A DNA stretch of 64,000 nucleotides from Maribacter sp. (GTDB lineage: Bacteria; Bacteroidota; Bacteroidia; Flavobacteriales; Flavobacteriaceae). The translations under genes and the position numbers were made by a program. The stretch covers positions 124,001-188,000 of the forward strand of contig DRFI01000028.1 in assembly GCA_011050675.1 (NCBI GenBank), read 5' to 3'. The number at the start of each line of letters is the position of its first letter. The first letter of the stretch is position 1. This document shows, piece by piece, positions 37,401 to 47,200 of this stretch. Below the pieces are notes generated by a model. It did no database searches and was not told the origin of the DNA. It saw only the letters and a list, made by a program, of their open reading frames with translations.

Positions 37401-37741
37401 GCACTTATATTATTACCAATGCCCGATGTTACTTTATAATCAAAAGAATAGGTGTAGGTCGCATTTGTTGGTAAAACTACATCACTTGCATTTCTAGTGC
37501 TAAGTTCAGTCGGGGTGGATAAAGAGTTACTTAAATCTAGTTCTACAGCAAAAATTTCGTCTGAAGATATGGTGCTTTTAGTTATACTGTTTGCATTAAT
37601 TATACTCCAATTATCGGGAGATTCTGGACTGCCCGACCAACTTTCAAAGCTGGCATTCTGTAGATAATTCGTTTGTGAAAATCCTGTAAAACAAAACAAA
37701 AATAGGGCTGCCAGTAGCAGCCTAGTGTAATTTTTAATCAT
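34457..37741 (-). CDS. Secreted multidomain LRR protein with T9SS sorting domain
   Basis: 1094 residues. Order: signal peptide (1-22); a carbohydrate-binding-type beta domain (24-182); a thrombospondin type 3 calcium segment (DTDDDGIPDTEDTCPN, 187-202); a second beta domain (about 222-375); a plant-type leucine-rich-repeat array (about 383-690) entered by ALIALYNATGGPNWVNTWD, with repeats like LTGEIPIELGQLQNITTLKL; an Ig-like segment (about 715-800); a second TSP3 segment (DDDNDGVPNDNDVCKN); and a T9SS type A sorting domain (about 1015-1094) starting ILTPNPVADMLRVEG. It is expected to be secreted and surface-attached, for adhesion or recognition. The LRR frame is intact. Confidence 0.9.
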   Translation of the reverse strand: MIKNYTRLLLAALFLFCFTGFSQTNYLQNASFESWSGSPESPDNWSIINANSITKSTISSDEIFAVELDLSNSLSTPTELSTRNASDVVLPTNATYTYSFDYKVTSGIGNNISANLYISKDAGSYTIQYLNEFVPMESDGDWHTYTVNFDTDTDEDYVFELAFRANTSPTSSVLIDNMKVLGDAPADTDDDGIPDTEDTCPNTPQTALAVDDNGCEISIDATSVIEDPSFEDWSLGGGSNLANWGINLIPGSSWNKNETISDNLDYSLELTTSNNGSNTSSIFQNEIQLYEGVEYILEIDYNVIEGNFNSLQLQLTQGIFADVVEEFTVNPSENGWASYSTTFTLTSNELVDLQIRAESDQEQQRILLDKMVFRANVANNTDRDALIALYNATGGPNWVNTWDLEEQDIENWYGVTLNSEGRVEYLYITENKLTGTLPPEIGLLTELKVLNLSSASNPTVPENVNQITGGIPPEIGNLTNLEQFNISNNLISGEIPPEFGNLSKLKFATFFDNELSGSLPEELGNLISIETINLMRNNIEGSIPTSMTNFPNLISLLLASNNFEGEIPDFLSQVTSLQYLDLSYNSFSGSIPVELGLINNLSYLDISVNNLTGEIPIELGQLQNITTLKLSQNNLEGSLPLSLGQLTNLVDFQAYNNNLNGTIPIELTNIPSLNRILLSNNNFHGKIPNFASTNVYAVSISSNEFVFEDILEMSQNLAENITFSYYGQTNLGESSFIIINPTESYTLKIDQTIEPNNIYQWRLNEIPIDNATESTYIISGFSNEHEGSYDCIITNSLLPDLTLHLNPINIQGDDDNDGVPNDNDVCKNTPIGAVTGATGCSYQDILVPKPDDFTAKATSTSCPDTANGMLTVEFKVNQTHILAITGPNNFSANYTQQNGSTLMVTDLEPGSYKIVANSEIGRLVGAPNVEFSLNIETPEEFISGKTVIDYTAKKASVVVSGSKNYEVLVNDKVYTFQVDNIDNQQLSFPLDKGANVISIETDKICQGIFNDSVVISNAILTPNPVADMLRVEGLDIMTNALVILSNISGVTSLQESRQINNGTLEMNISNLSPGLYMLTILNGGKEINLKFVKK

Positions 37742-37861
37742 AGTAAAATATGGTTAGCAAATACTAATATAAATATTAGGGTTTTGTTAACAGAATATTT
37801 TCGTCAAAATACTACAATTTTACTCTTACACCATGTGGTTTAAATAGTACAAATTTGGCTT

Positions 37862-40696
37862 TTAGTGAGCGACAAGCCAATTGTCTCCCATACCTACTTC
37901 AACATCTAAAGGAACTGCAATAGTATATGCATTCTCCATTTCAGATTTAATTAGGGTTTGCAATTCTTCCAATTCTGGATTATAAATATCGAAGACCAAT
38001 TCATCATGTACTTGCAATAACATTTTAGATTTGTAATTGCCTTCTTCCAGTTTATTATGAATGTTGATCATGGCGATTTTTATAATATCTGCCGCACTAC
38101 CTTGAATAGGTGCGTTTACAGCATTTCGCTCTGCGGCACCACGTACAATGGCATTACTTCCATTGATATCCTTAAGGTATCTTCTTCTCCCTAGTACAGT
38201 TTGCACATAGCCATTGTCACGTGCAAAATCTACTTGTTCGCTCATGTAGTTTCTTAACTTCGGATAAGTTTTATAATAGGTGTCTATTAATTCTTTTGCC
38301 TCGCTTCTAGATAAATCGGTCTGGTTGCTTAAACCAAAAGCAGAAACGCCATAAATAATACCGAAGTTTACCGTTTTGGCATTACTACGTTGCTCACGTG
38401 TAACTTCCTCTAATGGAACATTGAATACTTTTGATGCGGTAGATGCATGTATATCTTCACCATTTTTAAAGGCTTCGATCATGGTGGTTTCTTCACTAAG
38501 CGCAGCAATAATTCTAAGTTCTATCTGTGAATAATCTGCCGCTAACAAAGTGTAATTCTCATCACGTGGAATAAACGCTTTTCTAACTTGGCGTCCACGC
38601 TCAGTTCTAATAGGAATATTCTGTAGGTTAGGGTTATTACTACTTAAACGACCTGTGGCGGCTACTGTTTGCATATAATCTGTATGAACTCTACCTGTAG
38701 ATGGTTCTACTTGTTCTGGTAATGCGTCTACATAGGTGCTTTTTAATTTAGCAAGACCTCTATAATCCAATACATTTTGAATGATTTCATGGTCTTTTGC
38801 TAAATAGGATAACACGTCTTCTGCGGTAGAGTACTGACCTGTTTTGGTCTTTTTAGGCTTGGCTACTAATTTTAATTTATCAAAAAGTATTTCTCCTAAT
38901 TGCTTTGGTGATCCAATATTGAATTCCTCACCGGCAACTTCATATATTTTCTTTTCAAGATCAGCTATATCGTTGTTCAAATCTGAAGACAGAGAATTCA
39001 GGAATTTCTCATCTAAATTGATACCTTCTAATTCCATATCAGCTAAAACGCGTAATAATGGAATTTCAATTTCTTGAAATAATTTTTCTGTATTTGCTTC
39101 TTTTAACTCTGGTCTAAAATGTTTTGCTAATTGGTAGGTGATATCGGCATCTTCAACCGCATATTCGGTTTGTTTTTCTAATGGAACATCTCGCATGCTC
39201 AATTGATTCTTGCCTTTTTTACCAATAAGTTCTACAATAGAAACGGGAGAATAATTTAAATAGGTCTCCGCTAATACATCCATATTGTGGCGCATATCTG
39301 GGTTAATTAGATAGTGAGCCAACATGGTATCGAACAAAGGTCCTTTAACATCAATATCGTATTTGTCTAAAACCTTAATATCATATTTAAGATTCTGACC
39401 TATTTTTTCTATTGTTTCTGCTTCAAAGAAAGGGCGTAATTCTTCTAAAAGAGCCTGTACTTCCTCTTTGTTGTCCGTGAAGGGAATGTAGAATCCTTTT
39501 GTTGCTTCCCAAGAAAATGCAATACCGACTAATTCCGCAGTTAATGGGTCTAGACCTGTAGTTTCCGTATCAAAACATACAGAATTCTGTTGCATTAGAT
39601 TTTTTAGGAATAACTTCATTGCCATGCCAGGTGCAACACTTTGGTAAGAATGTGCAACATCTGCAATGGTTTGTCTACTAGAGTAATCTTTAACCGTAGC
39701 TCCAGAATCTGCAGGACTTCCAAATAATGAGAACTGGCCAGAACCAGCATCTTGACTCTCCTTTTTTGCTACTGGAGCATTTGAAGCTTGAACTGGTGCC
39801 TCTTCAATTTCTGAAGAAAATAATTTTATAAACTGATCCTTTAACCTTCTAAACTCAAGTTCCTCGAATATTTTCTGAACTTCTTCGGCATTTGGTTCAG
39901 ACATCTCATAATCTCTGGCATTAAAGAGAACATCTACGTCTAAACAAATAGTGGCTAATTTTTTAGATAAAAGCCCTAATTCTTTATTGGCTTCTACCTT
40001 TTCTCTCATCTTACCTTTAAGCTTATCGGTGTTTTCAAAAAGGTTTTCCATGGAATCAAAATCAGCAATAAACTTTTTTGCGGTTTTATCACCAACACCG
40101 GGTAGACCAGGAATATTGTCACTTGCGTCACCCATCATTCCTAGATAGTCAATAACTTGTTCAGGTCTCTCGACTCCGAAACGTTTTTGAATTTCAGGAA
40201 TACCCCAAATTTCGATGCCATTACCCATTCTTGCCGGGCGATACATAAAGATATTTTCAGAAACTAACTGTCCGAAATCCTTATCTGGCGTAACCATAAA
40301 GACTTTGTATTCTTCTTTCTCTGCTTGTTTAGCTAAGGTACCAATGATGTCATCAGCTTCCCATCCTTCTTTTACAACTACAGGTATATGCATTGCTTTT
40401 AATATATCTTGAATATAGGGTATGGCAATACGAATGGCATCTGGTGTCTCTGATCTATTGGCTTTGTATTCAGGGAACATTTCGGTACGTTCTGCACTAC
40501 CTCCTTTATCAAAACAGACAGCTAAATGGTCGGGTTTTTCGCGGCGTATAACATCAAATAAAGAATTCATGAACCCCATAATAGCAGAGGTATCCATGCC
40601 TTGCGAATTAATTCTTGGGTTTTTTATAAGTGCGTAGTATCCACGGAATATTAGTGCGTATGCATCTAGCAAAAAGAGTTTTTTTTGATCTGCCAT
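37862..40696 (-). CDS. polA: DNA polymerase I
   Basis: A 944-aa family A polymerase with all three activities. The 5'-3' exonuclease (1-290) contains LLDAYALIFRGYYAL and MMGDASDNIPGLPGVGDKTA. The proofreading domain (about 350-520) keeps its acidic residues (CFDTETTGLD, NLKYDIKVL, YAVEDADITYQ), so it is likely active. The polymerase domain has motif A DYSQIELRIIAAL, motif B RSNAKTVNFGIIYG and motif C LQVHDELVFDI. It fills gaps in repair and Okazaki fragment processing. It is a single gene with 120-bp and 103-bp flanking gaps. Confidence 0.97.
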   Translation of the reverse strand: MADQKKLFLLDAYALIFRGYYALIKNPRINSQGMDTSAIMGFMNSLFDVIRREKPDHLAVCFDKGGSAERTEMFPEYKANRSETPDAIRIAIPYIQDILKAMHIPVVVKEGWEADDIIGTLAKQAEKEEYKVFMVTPDKDFGQLVSENIFMYRPARMGNGIEIWGIPEIQKRFGVERPEQVIDYLGMMGDASDNIPGLPGVGDKTAKKFIADFDSMENLFENTDKLKGKMREKVEANKELGLLSKKLATICLDVDVLFNARDYEMSEPNAEEVQKIFEELEFRRLKDQFIKLFSSEIEEAPVQASNAPVAKKESQDAGSGQFSLFGSPADSGATVKDYSSRQTIADVAHSYQSVAPGMAMKLFLKNLMQQNSVCFDTETTGLDPLTAELVGIAFSWEATKGFYIPFTDNKEEVQALLEELRPFFEAETIEKIGQNLKYDIKVLDKYDIDVKGPLFDTMLAHYLINPDMRHNMDVLAETYLNYSPVSIVELIGKKGKNQLSMRDVPLEKQTEYAVEDADITYQLAKHFRPELKEANTEKLFQEIEIPLLRVLADMELEGINLDEKFLNSLSSDLNNDIADLEKKIYEVAGEEFNIGSPKQLGEILFDKLKLVAKPKKTKTGQYSTAEDVLSYLAKDHEIIQNVLDYRGLAKLKSTYVDALPEQVEPSTGRVHTDYMQTVAATGRLSSNNPNLQNIPIRTERGRQVRKAFIPRDENYTLLAADYSQIELRIIAALSEETTMIEAFKNGEDIHASTASKVFNVPLEEVTREQRSNAKTVNFGIIYGVSAFGLSNQTDLSRSEAKELIDTYYKTYPKLRNYMSEQVDFARDNGYVQTVLGRRRYLKDINGSNAIVRGAAERNAVNAPIQGSAADIIKIAMINIHNKLEEGNYKSKMLLQVHDELVFDIYNPELEELQTLIKSEMENAYTIAVPLDVEVGMGDNWLVAH

Positions 40697-40799
40697 TTTC
40701 GAAAATTGATTGTAAAACGTTAAAAGTACAAATTGATACCGAAACTATAAGGAAGATTGCCCTTTAGCTTCAGTGTTAAATCTTGGAATGATTGTGAAT

Positions 40800-41786
40800 T
40801 TAACTTTTCAAATAACTGCCAGAAGGATTATTTATATGACCTTCTTTAGTAAATGTTCTATAGGTAAAACCTGGATGAATGCAATATCCGCCAGTTTCTC
40901 CTTTTTTGTTGATGGCAATAAACCCAATTTGAAAATCTTGTTTATCCTTATTCTTGGCTATGATGCGTTTTACACCTTCTTCGCAAGCTTCTTGTGGAGA
41001 TTTTCCTTGTCGCATTAATTCTACGATTAAGAAACTGCCGACTGTTCTAACTACTTCTTCACCTACACCTGTTGCAGTTGCACCACCTACTTCATTATCA
41101 ACGAAAAGTCCGGCGCCAATAATAGGGGAGTCTCCAACTCTGCCAGCCATTTTGTAGGCCATGCCGCTAGTGGTGCAAGCACCAGCAATATCGCCATCGG
41201 CATCAATGGCAAGCATGCCAATTGTATCGTGATTTTCAATGTTGATTATAGGTTTATACTGTGATGTTTTTTTCCACTCTAACCATGCTTCTTTTGATTC
41301 TTCGGTAAGTAAGTCTGTTTTTTCGAAACCTTGCTCATAAGCAAATTGCTCAGCTCCTTTACCTGCTAGCATTACATGAGGCGTTTCCTCCATCACTTTT
41401 CTAGCTACAGAAATTGGGTTAGCAATATTTTGCATTGCTAATACGGCACCACAATTACCGTCTTTATCCATAATACAAGCATCTAAAGTAACATTTCCAT
41501 CTCTGTCTGGTCTACCACCGTTACCTACGGTGCTATTATTTAAATCGTCTTCTTCTATCATTACACCTTGATGGACTGCGTCTAAAGAACTACCCCCTTT
41601 TTCAAGAACTTCCCAAGCTTTGGCGGTTGCATTACCAAAATCCCATGTGCAAATTGCAATTGGTATAATGGCTGTTTTACCTGTTTCTTTTGCTGCCGTA
41701 GTTTCGTTGCAAGATGCTAATAATGGTGCCGATAACATTCCCGCTGCTACAGTGCTAGAATTTCTTAGAAACTTTCTTCTTTTCAT
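40800..41786 (-). CDS. N4-(beta-N-acetylglucosaminyl)-L-asparaginase
   Basis: A 328-aa Ntn-hydrolase of the aspartylglucosaminidase family, which cleaves the GlcNAc-Asn bond of N-glycan remnants. The N-terminus MKRRKFLRNSSTVAAGMLSAPLLASC resembles a twin-arginine/lipoprotein signal (shown in part: KRRKFLRNSSTVAAG), so the enzyme is exported. The autocleavage site is the Thr in NHDTIGMLAID, which becomes the nucleophile, and GRVGDSPIIGAGLFVDNEVG follows. Bacterial relatives of this type include flavobacterial glycosylasparaginase. It is divergent from cutC. Confidence 0.92.
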   Translation of the reverse strand: MKRRKFLRNSSTVAAGMLSAPLLASCNETTAAKETGKTAIIPIAICTWDFGNATAKAWEVLEKGGSSLDAVHQGVMIEEDDLNNSTVGNGGRPDRDGNVTLDACIMDKDGNCGAVLAMQNIANPISVARKVMEETPHVMLAGKGAEQFAYEQGFEKTDLLTEESKEAWLEWKKTSQYKPIINIENHDTIGMLAIDADGDIAGACTTSGMAYKMAGRVGDSPIIGAGLFVDNEVGGATATGVGEEVVRTVGSFLIVELMRQGKSPQEACEEGVKRIIAKNKDKQDFQIGFIAINKKGETGGYCIHPGFTYRTFTKEGHINNPSGSYLKS

Positions 41787-41827
41787 GGGTTTGGTTCTTT
41801 ACTTTTAGTGACCTTAAATATAGTAAT

Positions 41828-42550
41828 ATGATAGTAGAAGTTTGTGCTAATTCTTTAGAATCTGCCTTGGTTGCCGAACGTGCTGGAGCAGACCGTATTG
41901 AGTTGTGTTCAGAACTTGCAGTAGGTGGTTTAACTCCTTCTTACGGATTGTTGAAAGCAATTAAGGAGCGGTTATCGATTCCCGTACATGTATTAATTAG
42001 ACCTCGAAGTGGAAATTTTACATATACTGATGATGAACTCAATATCATGCTTAAGGATATTGAATTATGTGTGGAATTGGGATTTGATGGTATTGTATCT
42101 GGTGTGCTTTCAGATGATTTTACATTAGATGTAGATAACACTAATAAGTTAAAAGTTGCTGCGGGTAATTTGAAATTCACCTTTCACAGGGCGTTTGATT
42201 GGATTGTAAATCCGTCGGAAGCATTACAGGCACTAGAAGCGATGCAAGTAGATTATATTTTGTCATCTGGGCAACAGAAATCTGCACCCGAAGGTGTCGA
42301 GTTTTTATCTAATTTAAATAAGCAAAGCAAAACAGTTCAGATAATGCCGGGTTCTGGGGTAAATACTAATAATGTTGACGTTTTTAAAAGATATGGCTTT
42401 AGTGCTGTGCATCTTTCAGGAACCAAGATGATTAAGACTATGTCAAAGAAACCTATGATTTCTATGAATTCAGAAAGTTTTTTAAGTGACGATTATAGTG
42501 CTGTTACCCAATTAGAAAATATTAAAGCTGTGGTGGTCAAGGTTAAATAA
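41828..42550 (+). CDS. cutC: CutC family protein
   Basis: A 240-aa TIM-barrel protein. MIVEVCANSLESALVAERAG at the N-terminus, RIELCSELAVGGLTPS, HVLIRPRSGNF and FHRAFD are hallmark CutC segments. The family was named for copper homeostasis, but direct biochemical evidence for that role is thin. It begins 41 bp from the divergent asparaginase gene. No metal-binding cysteine cluster is seen. Confidence 0.9.
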   Translation: MIVEVCANSLESALVAERAGADRIELCSELAVGGLTPSYGLLKAIKERLSIPVHVLIRPRSGNFTYTDDELNIMLKDIELCVELGFDGIVSGVLSDDFTLDVDNTNKLKVAAGNLKFTFHRAFDWIVNPSEALQALEAMQVDYILSSGQQKSAPEGVEFLSNLNKQSKTVQIMPGSGVNTNNVDVFKRYGFSAVHLSGTKMIKTMSKKPMISMNSESFLSDDYSAVTQLENIKAVVVKVK

Positions 42551-42585
42551 AATGCAAATGAGCACAGATACCACTGTTATACGGA

Positions 42586-42593
42586 TATCTTTG
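42586..42593 (+). promoter_or_regulatory. Candidate -7 element (TATCTTTG) for the metallophosphoesterase gene
   Basis: A TAnnTTTG match ending 14 nt before the ATG at 42608. The -33 position has no good match. Confidence 0.4.
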
Positions 42594-42607
42594 TAAAAAT
42601 TCTCTTC

Positions 42608-43837
42608 ATGATACGTTGGTTTATTTTTACCATTGCATATATAGCTTTAAGTTTTTACGTGCTTCAGGCATTGAAGACCATTACGAAACAACCTTGGTGG
42701 TCATTGATTTATATTGTAGTCTCATTGGCTGTCATGATTAATTTCATATATCAATTTACTGTAGGCGAGGAGACAGGTCGTGTTTTAAGTATTCCTAAAA
42801 GTTATGCGTTTGGTTTTTTATTGACGATGCTAACTTTTAATGTCATAACAATTCTATTCTTATTTTCAGAAGATATGTACCGTCTTGTTTCTGGACTGTA
42901 TCAAAAAATATATGGAGAAGAAAAGCAATTTGGTTTACCTGCTCGTAGGCGTTTTTTAAGCTTATTAGCTTTAGGTGTTGCCGCGATTCCTTTTGGTGCG
43001 CTTTTGTACGGAATGTATAAGGGAAAATATAACTTTAAAGTATTAAGATATAATTTAGAGTTCGATGATTTGCCCGATAGTTTTGATGGTTATCAGATTA
43101 CTCAAATATCAGACATTCATAGTGGAAGCTTTGATGACAGAAAGATGATTGAATACGGGGTGGATTTAATCAATAAGCAAAAAAGTGATGTGCTTTTGTT
43201 TACGGGTGATATGGTTAATAATATGACTTCAGAAATGCTGCCATGGGCAGATTTGTTTAGTACGCTGGAGGCTAAGGATGGTAAGTTTTCAGTTTTGGGT
43301 AATCATGATTATGGAGATTATATTCCTTGGGAAACTGAAGAGCTAAAACATCAGAATTTAGAAGACTTAAAAGCATTGCAAAAACAGATGGGTTTTGATT
43401 TGTTGTTAAATGAGCATAGGTACTTGCAAAAAGGAGAAGATAAAATTGCTTTAGTAGGAGTTGAGAATTGGGGTAAAGGCGGATTCAAAAAAGCCGGAGA
43501 TCTTAAGAAAGCTACTTCGCAAATAAATGAGGATGATTTCAAGATTTTAATGAGTCATGATCCATCGCACTGGGAAATGGAAGTTATTAAAGATGCTTAC
43601 CATTATCACTTGACATTAAGTGGTCATACTCATGGTATGCAGTTTGGTATTGAGATACCAGGTTGGATAAAATGGAGTCCAGTAAAATGGAGATATCCTT
43701 ATTGGGCAGGTATATATAAAGAAATGGGGCAATTTATTAACGTAAATAGAGGTTTTGGGTTTTTAGGTTACCCAGGAAGAGTAGGGATTTGGCCTGAAAT
43801 CACCGTAATTACTTTAAAGAAAAAAGCATTAACATGA
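42608..43837 (+). CDS. Membrane-anchored metallophosphoesterase
   Basis: A 409-aa protein. About four N-terminal transmembrane helices (residues 1-140, the last followed by GKYNFKVL) lead to a calcineurin-like phosphoesterase domain. All metal-binding motifs are present: QISDIHSGSFDD, FTGDMVNN, LGNHDYGDY, MSHDPSHWE and LSGHTHGMQFG. Many membrane-anchored relatives of this kind act on nucleotides or phospholipids such as UDP-2,3-diacylglucosamine; the exact substrate is not decidable here. Confidence 0.9.
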   Translation: MIRWFIFTIAYIALSFYVLQALKTITKQPWWSLIYIVVSLAVMINFIYQFTVGEETGRVLSIPKSYAFGFLLTMLTFNVITILFLFSEDMYRLVSGLYQKIYGEEKQFGLPARRRFLSLLALGVAAIPFGALLYGMYKGKYNFKVLRYNLEFDDLPDSFDGYQITQISDIHSGSFDDRKMIEYGVDLINKQKSDVLLFTGDMVNNMTSEMLPWADLFSTLEAKDGKFSVLGNHDYGDYIPWETEELKHQNLEDLKALQKQMGFDLLLNEHRYLQKGEDKIALVGVENWGKGGFKKAGDLKKATSQINEDDFKILMSHDPSHWEMEVIKDAYHYHLTLSGHTHGMQFGIEIPGWIKWSPVKWRYPYWAGIYKEMGQFINVNRGFGFLGYPGRVGIWPEITVITLKKKALT

Positions 43838-43898
43838 TTTTAACCCTATTGTAGGGTTACAAATAGATTGCCAAGTGTAGTATTTTAACAATTTTTAT

Positions 43899-43906
43899 TA
43901 CATTTG
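43899..43906 (+). promoter_or_regulatory. Candidate -7 element (TACATTTG) for the thioredoxin-fold gene
   Basis: A TAnnTTTG match 23 nt before the ATG at 43930, in the short gap after the metallophosphoesterase gene. Confidence 0.4.
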
Positions 43907-43929
43907 GGTAACATAGAAAAGCATTTTAT

Positions 43930-44226
43930 ATGTCCAAATTTGGTGAGCTAATAGATTTAAAGGTACCCGTTCTTCTGGATTTTTTCGCAGAGTGGAACGA
44001 ACAGTCGACTGCAATGCATCCTGTATTAAGGGATGTTGCTGCTGCTTTAGGTGATAGAGGTAAGGTAATTAAGATTGATGTGGACAAGAATAAAGAGCTT
44101 TCACAAGCTTTGCGCGTTAAAGGATTACCGACCTTAATGATCTACAAAAACGGTGAAATGGTATGGCGTCAAAGCGGAGAGCAAGATGCTAATACTCTTA
44201 TTGGTATTCTTAAAGAATACGTATAA
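43930..44226 (+). CDS. Thioredoxin-fold protein lacking the CxxC active site
   Basis: A 98-aa protein with the length and core of a thioredoxin: LLDFFAEW, the cis-proline segment KGLPTLMIYKNGE (Pro67) and a final helix TLIGILKEYV. The active-site stretch that is normally WCGPC reads W22NEQS, so both redox cysteines are replaced. It has no signal peptide and is presumably cytoplasmic. It cannot act as a disulfide reductase and may be a chaperone- or partner-binding thioredoxin-like protein. Its own promoter element and terminator suggest a monocistronic gene. Confidence 0.88.
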   Translation: MSKFGELIDLKVPVLLDFFAEWNEQSTAMHPVLRDVAAALGDRGKVIKIDVDKNKELSQALRVKGLPTLMIYKNGEMVWRQSGEQDANTLIGILKEYV

Positions 44227-44251
44227 ACATTCATGATTTTTAAAAAGAATA

Positions 44252-44280
44252 AAACTTTGGGCTTTCGCCCAAAGTTTTTT
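44252..44280. terminator. Bidirectional terminator between the thioredoxin-fold gene and the DUF2723 gene
   Basis: A perfect 11-bp stem (AAACTTTGGGC / GCCCAAAGTTT) with a TTTC loop and A/T-runs on both sides. It lies 25 nt after the thioredoxin-fold stop and abuts the stop of the convergent DUF2723 gene. Confidence 0.88.
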
Positions 44281-47200
44281 ATTGTGCTGTAATACCAACA
44301 GTATCTTCTAAGATATCTGTTCTTGTATTGTCGGGTTGAATAGTATCTGATATTGGTAATGTATCTGTCATATCAGGATCAGTCTGTAACATGTCTTCTC
44401 GCATATCCATATCATCTTCATCTTTGTAAAAATGTTGGAATTTATCGATATACTCGTTAAAGATCAATGTTTCTTTCTCTGCAATATCTTCACTATCGTT
44501 AGTAATAATGATATCTATATTACGTCGATAAGCCTCCATGTCGGCAATGATGTCATCAATGTTGTTATACTGCTCTGCCAAGCTGGTAGATGCATAGTAT
44601 TCTAATCTTTCTTGATATTTTTTCTTTAGTTTTTCAAATAAGGCACGGGCTTTTTGATTTTCACCAACTTTGTAATATCCATCAACAAAAGGTTCTATTA
44701 AAGTATAATAACCAAATTTATCAACAGGCATATTAGTAAGAGATATCTCTATAATGTCCTTTGCCTTGTCCATTTTATTCTCTCTGATCAAAGCTTCGGT
44801 CAAGCGAGCTAAATTACCTCTGAAAGATACACTCTGTATACGGGTTTGAACGTCATGGTAAATATCACCACCGGCATTACCCCAATCCCATCCTGATACG
44901 ATGTCATACATTAAATCGGTGTCTATACGGCCTAGTTCAAAAGAGTTAGGTCTTTCTGTACGAATAGGTACTAATTTGTAAGCTAAACCATCTAATTGCA
45001 AATAGTCTTTCATCCAAAGATATTCCGCATCATCAAAACTACCTCCAGAAAAGTATAAAGGACGATTCCAGTCATTGTTGGCTAGAATGTCAAGCATCAT
45101 CATGCTTTTCTTAGTAATTGCGCTTGGTAGATCTATATCAATATAGTCAACAATTAAATCTGCGTCTTTTTCCTTTACCAATCCGCTATTTAGAACATTT
45201 TGCTTGTTCACAGGTACTCTGATTTTATTGGTAGGGTAATAGACCATATTCTGAGTTTCCTCAGCATACTGACTTAAGTCAGCTCCGTTTTGCTCGAATA
45301 AATACTTAAGCTTTGTTCTGGGCTTATCGCTATCTATCCAATTTATAAAATCTTTAATAGGCCATCTGTTTTCTGTAATACCTTGGTGGTAAAGAACGTC
45401 TCGTGATCCCCATCTATATTTCTCATGCGAAATTTGAGAAGGTATTGGCGCACTCTCATATGCCGCTACTTTCATTTGATCTACATACCAGTCTGTTTCA
45501 AAAAGACTAGTACAAACAATACGTACATCTGTTCTGTAATTCTCAATTTCTTGCGCATACCATATAGGGAAAGTATCATTGTCACCAATGGTAAATAAGA
45601 TAGCACCTACATCTTCTTTGCAAGAATCTAAATAGGCTTTTGCAGATGAATTTGCAGTATATCTATTAGATCTGTCATGGTCGTCCCAGTTTTGAACGGC
45701 CATAACTGTTGGTACTGCTAGAAGTGTTACCACTACTACAACTGGAGCTAATATTTTAGGGGTAATCCAATCTTTGAAGCTGTCATATAGTCCGTACACT
45801 CCTAAGCCTATCCATAAGGCAAAAATGTAGAATGAACCTACTAATGAATAATCACGCTCACGAGGTTGAAAAATCCCCGGATTGGTGTAAAATTGAATAG
45901 CTAATCCAGTAAAAAGAAAGAATATCAACAATACCCAAAACTGCTTTTTGTCTTTCGAAAGTTGAAAAACGATGCCGATGATACCTAAAATTAGAGGTAA
46001 GAAGAAATAGGTGTTTCTTCCTGGGTTATTTTTAATGTCGCTTGGAAGGTTATCTTGACTTCCTAAACGCCAGCTATCTATAGCATTTATACCACTTAAC
46101 CAATTCCCATTATCGTTATAACGACCTTGAACGTCATTTTGTTTACCAACAAAATTCCACATGAAATAGCGTAAATACATATAGTTGAATTGAAATTCTA
46201 CCATATATCTAACGTTGTCCCATACAGTAGGTGGCTGTACTTCTATATATTCATCGAAACGCTTTAAGAAGCTGATATATTGATCTGCTCCAATTTCACC
46301 GTTAGCGAAACCTATTTTAACTTGTTCTGCAGCTTGTCTTAGTTCTTGATTTGGCTGGGTAATCTTGAAATCCAACGCTCCAAAATAGCGCATGTAGTTC
46401 TCTGCATTTTGCGAACTCCACATTCTTGGTAGTAATCCTTGATGTTTTGGATTAGGACCTTGAACGGCATCTTTGAATTTATTTACAATAATGTATTTAC
46501 CAAGGGTGTAATCTTTTTCATATTTAGGTTTACCATCTTGATCTTCGCCTGCTGGTGCAAACATATCAGAATAATAGGTACCATATACAGGGCTATCTAC
46601 ACCTGGGTATTGTTCTCTATTGTAATATGCTAAAAGTGCTCGGGCATCTTCTGGGTTATTCTCATTGATAACCACCTTAGCATTTGCTCTAATTGGTAGC
46701 ATTAGCCATGAAGAAAAGCCTAAAAATAGAAACATCATACAAAGAACAATGGTGTTGGCTGTTCTGTAATCATTTTTACGCGTATAGTTTAGTCCGAAGT
46801 AAAAAGTTGCAATAAATAAAATGCCGATAATTATTGATCCGGAGTTAAATGGTAATCCTATGCTGTTGATGAAAAATACCTCTCCCCATCCAAAAAGTTG
46901 GAGAATGTAGGTTAACGAGAATTTGTAAACTAACATTAGTACGCCGATTACAATAATGTTCGCCAGTAAAAAGTTTTTTACAGTTGTCTCTTTATATGTT
47001 TTGAAATAGTATAAAAGTCCAATAGAAGGTATAGCCAAGAAGCCCATAAACTGGATACCGAAAGTAAGGCCTACAACAAAAGAGATCAATATAATCCATC
47101 TGTTTCCGCGAGGATCATCTAAATTATCTGTCCATTTTAAACCAAGCCATAGAAGTAGGGCCATAATAAAACTCGCCATGGCATAAACTTCTGTTTCAAC

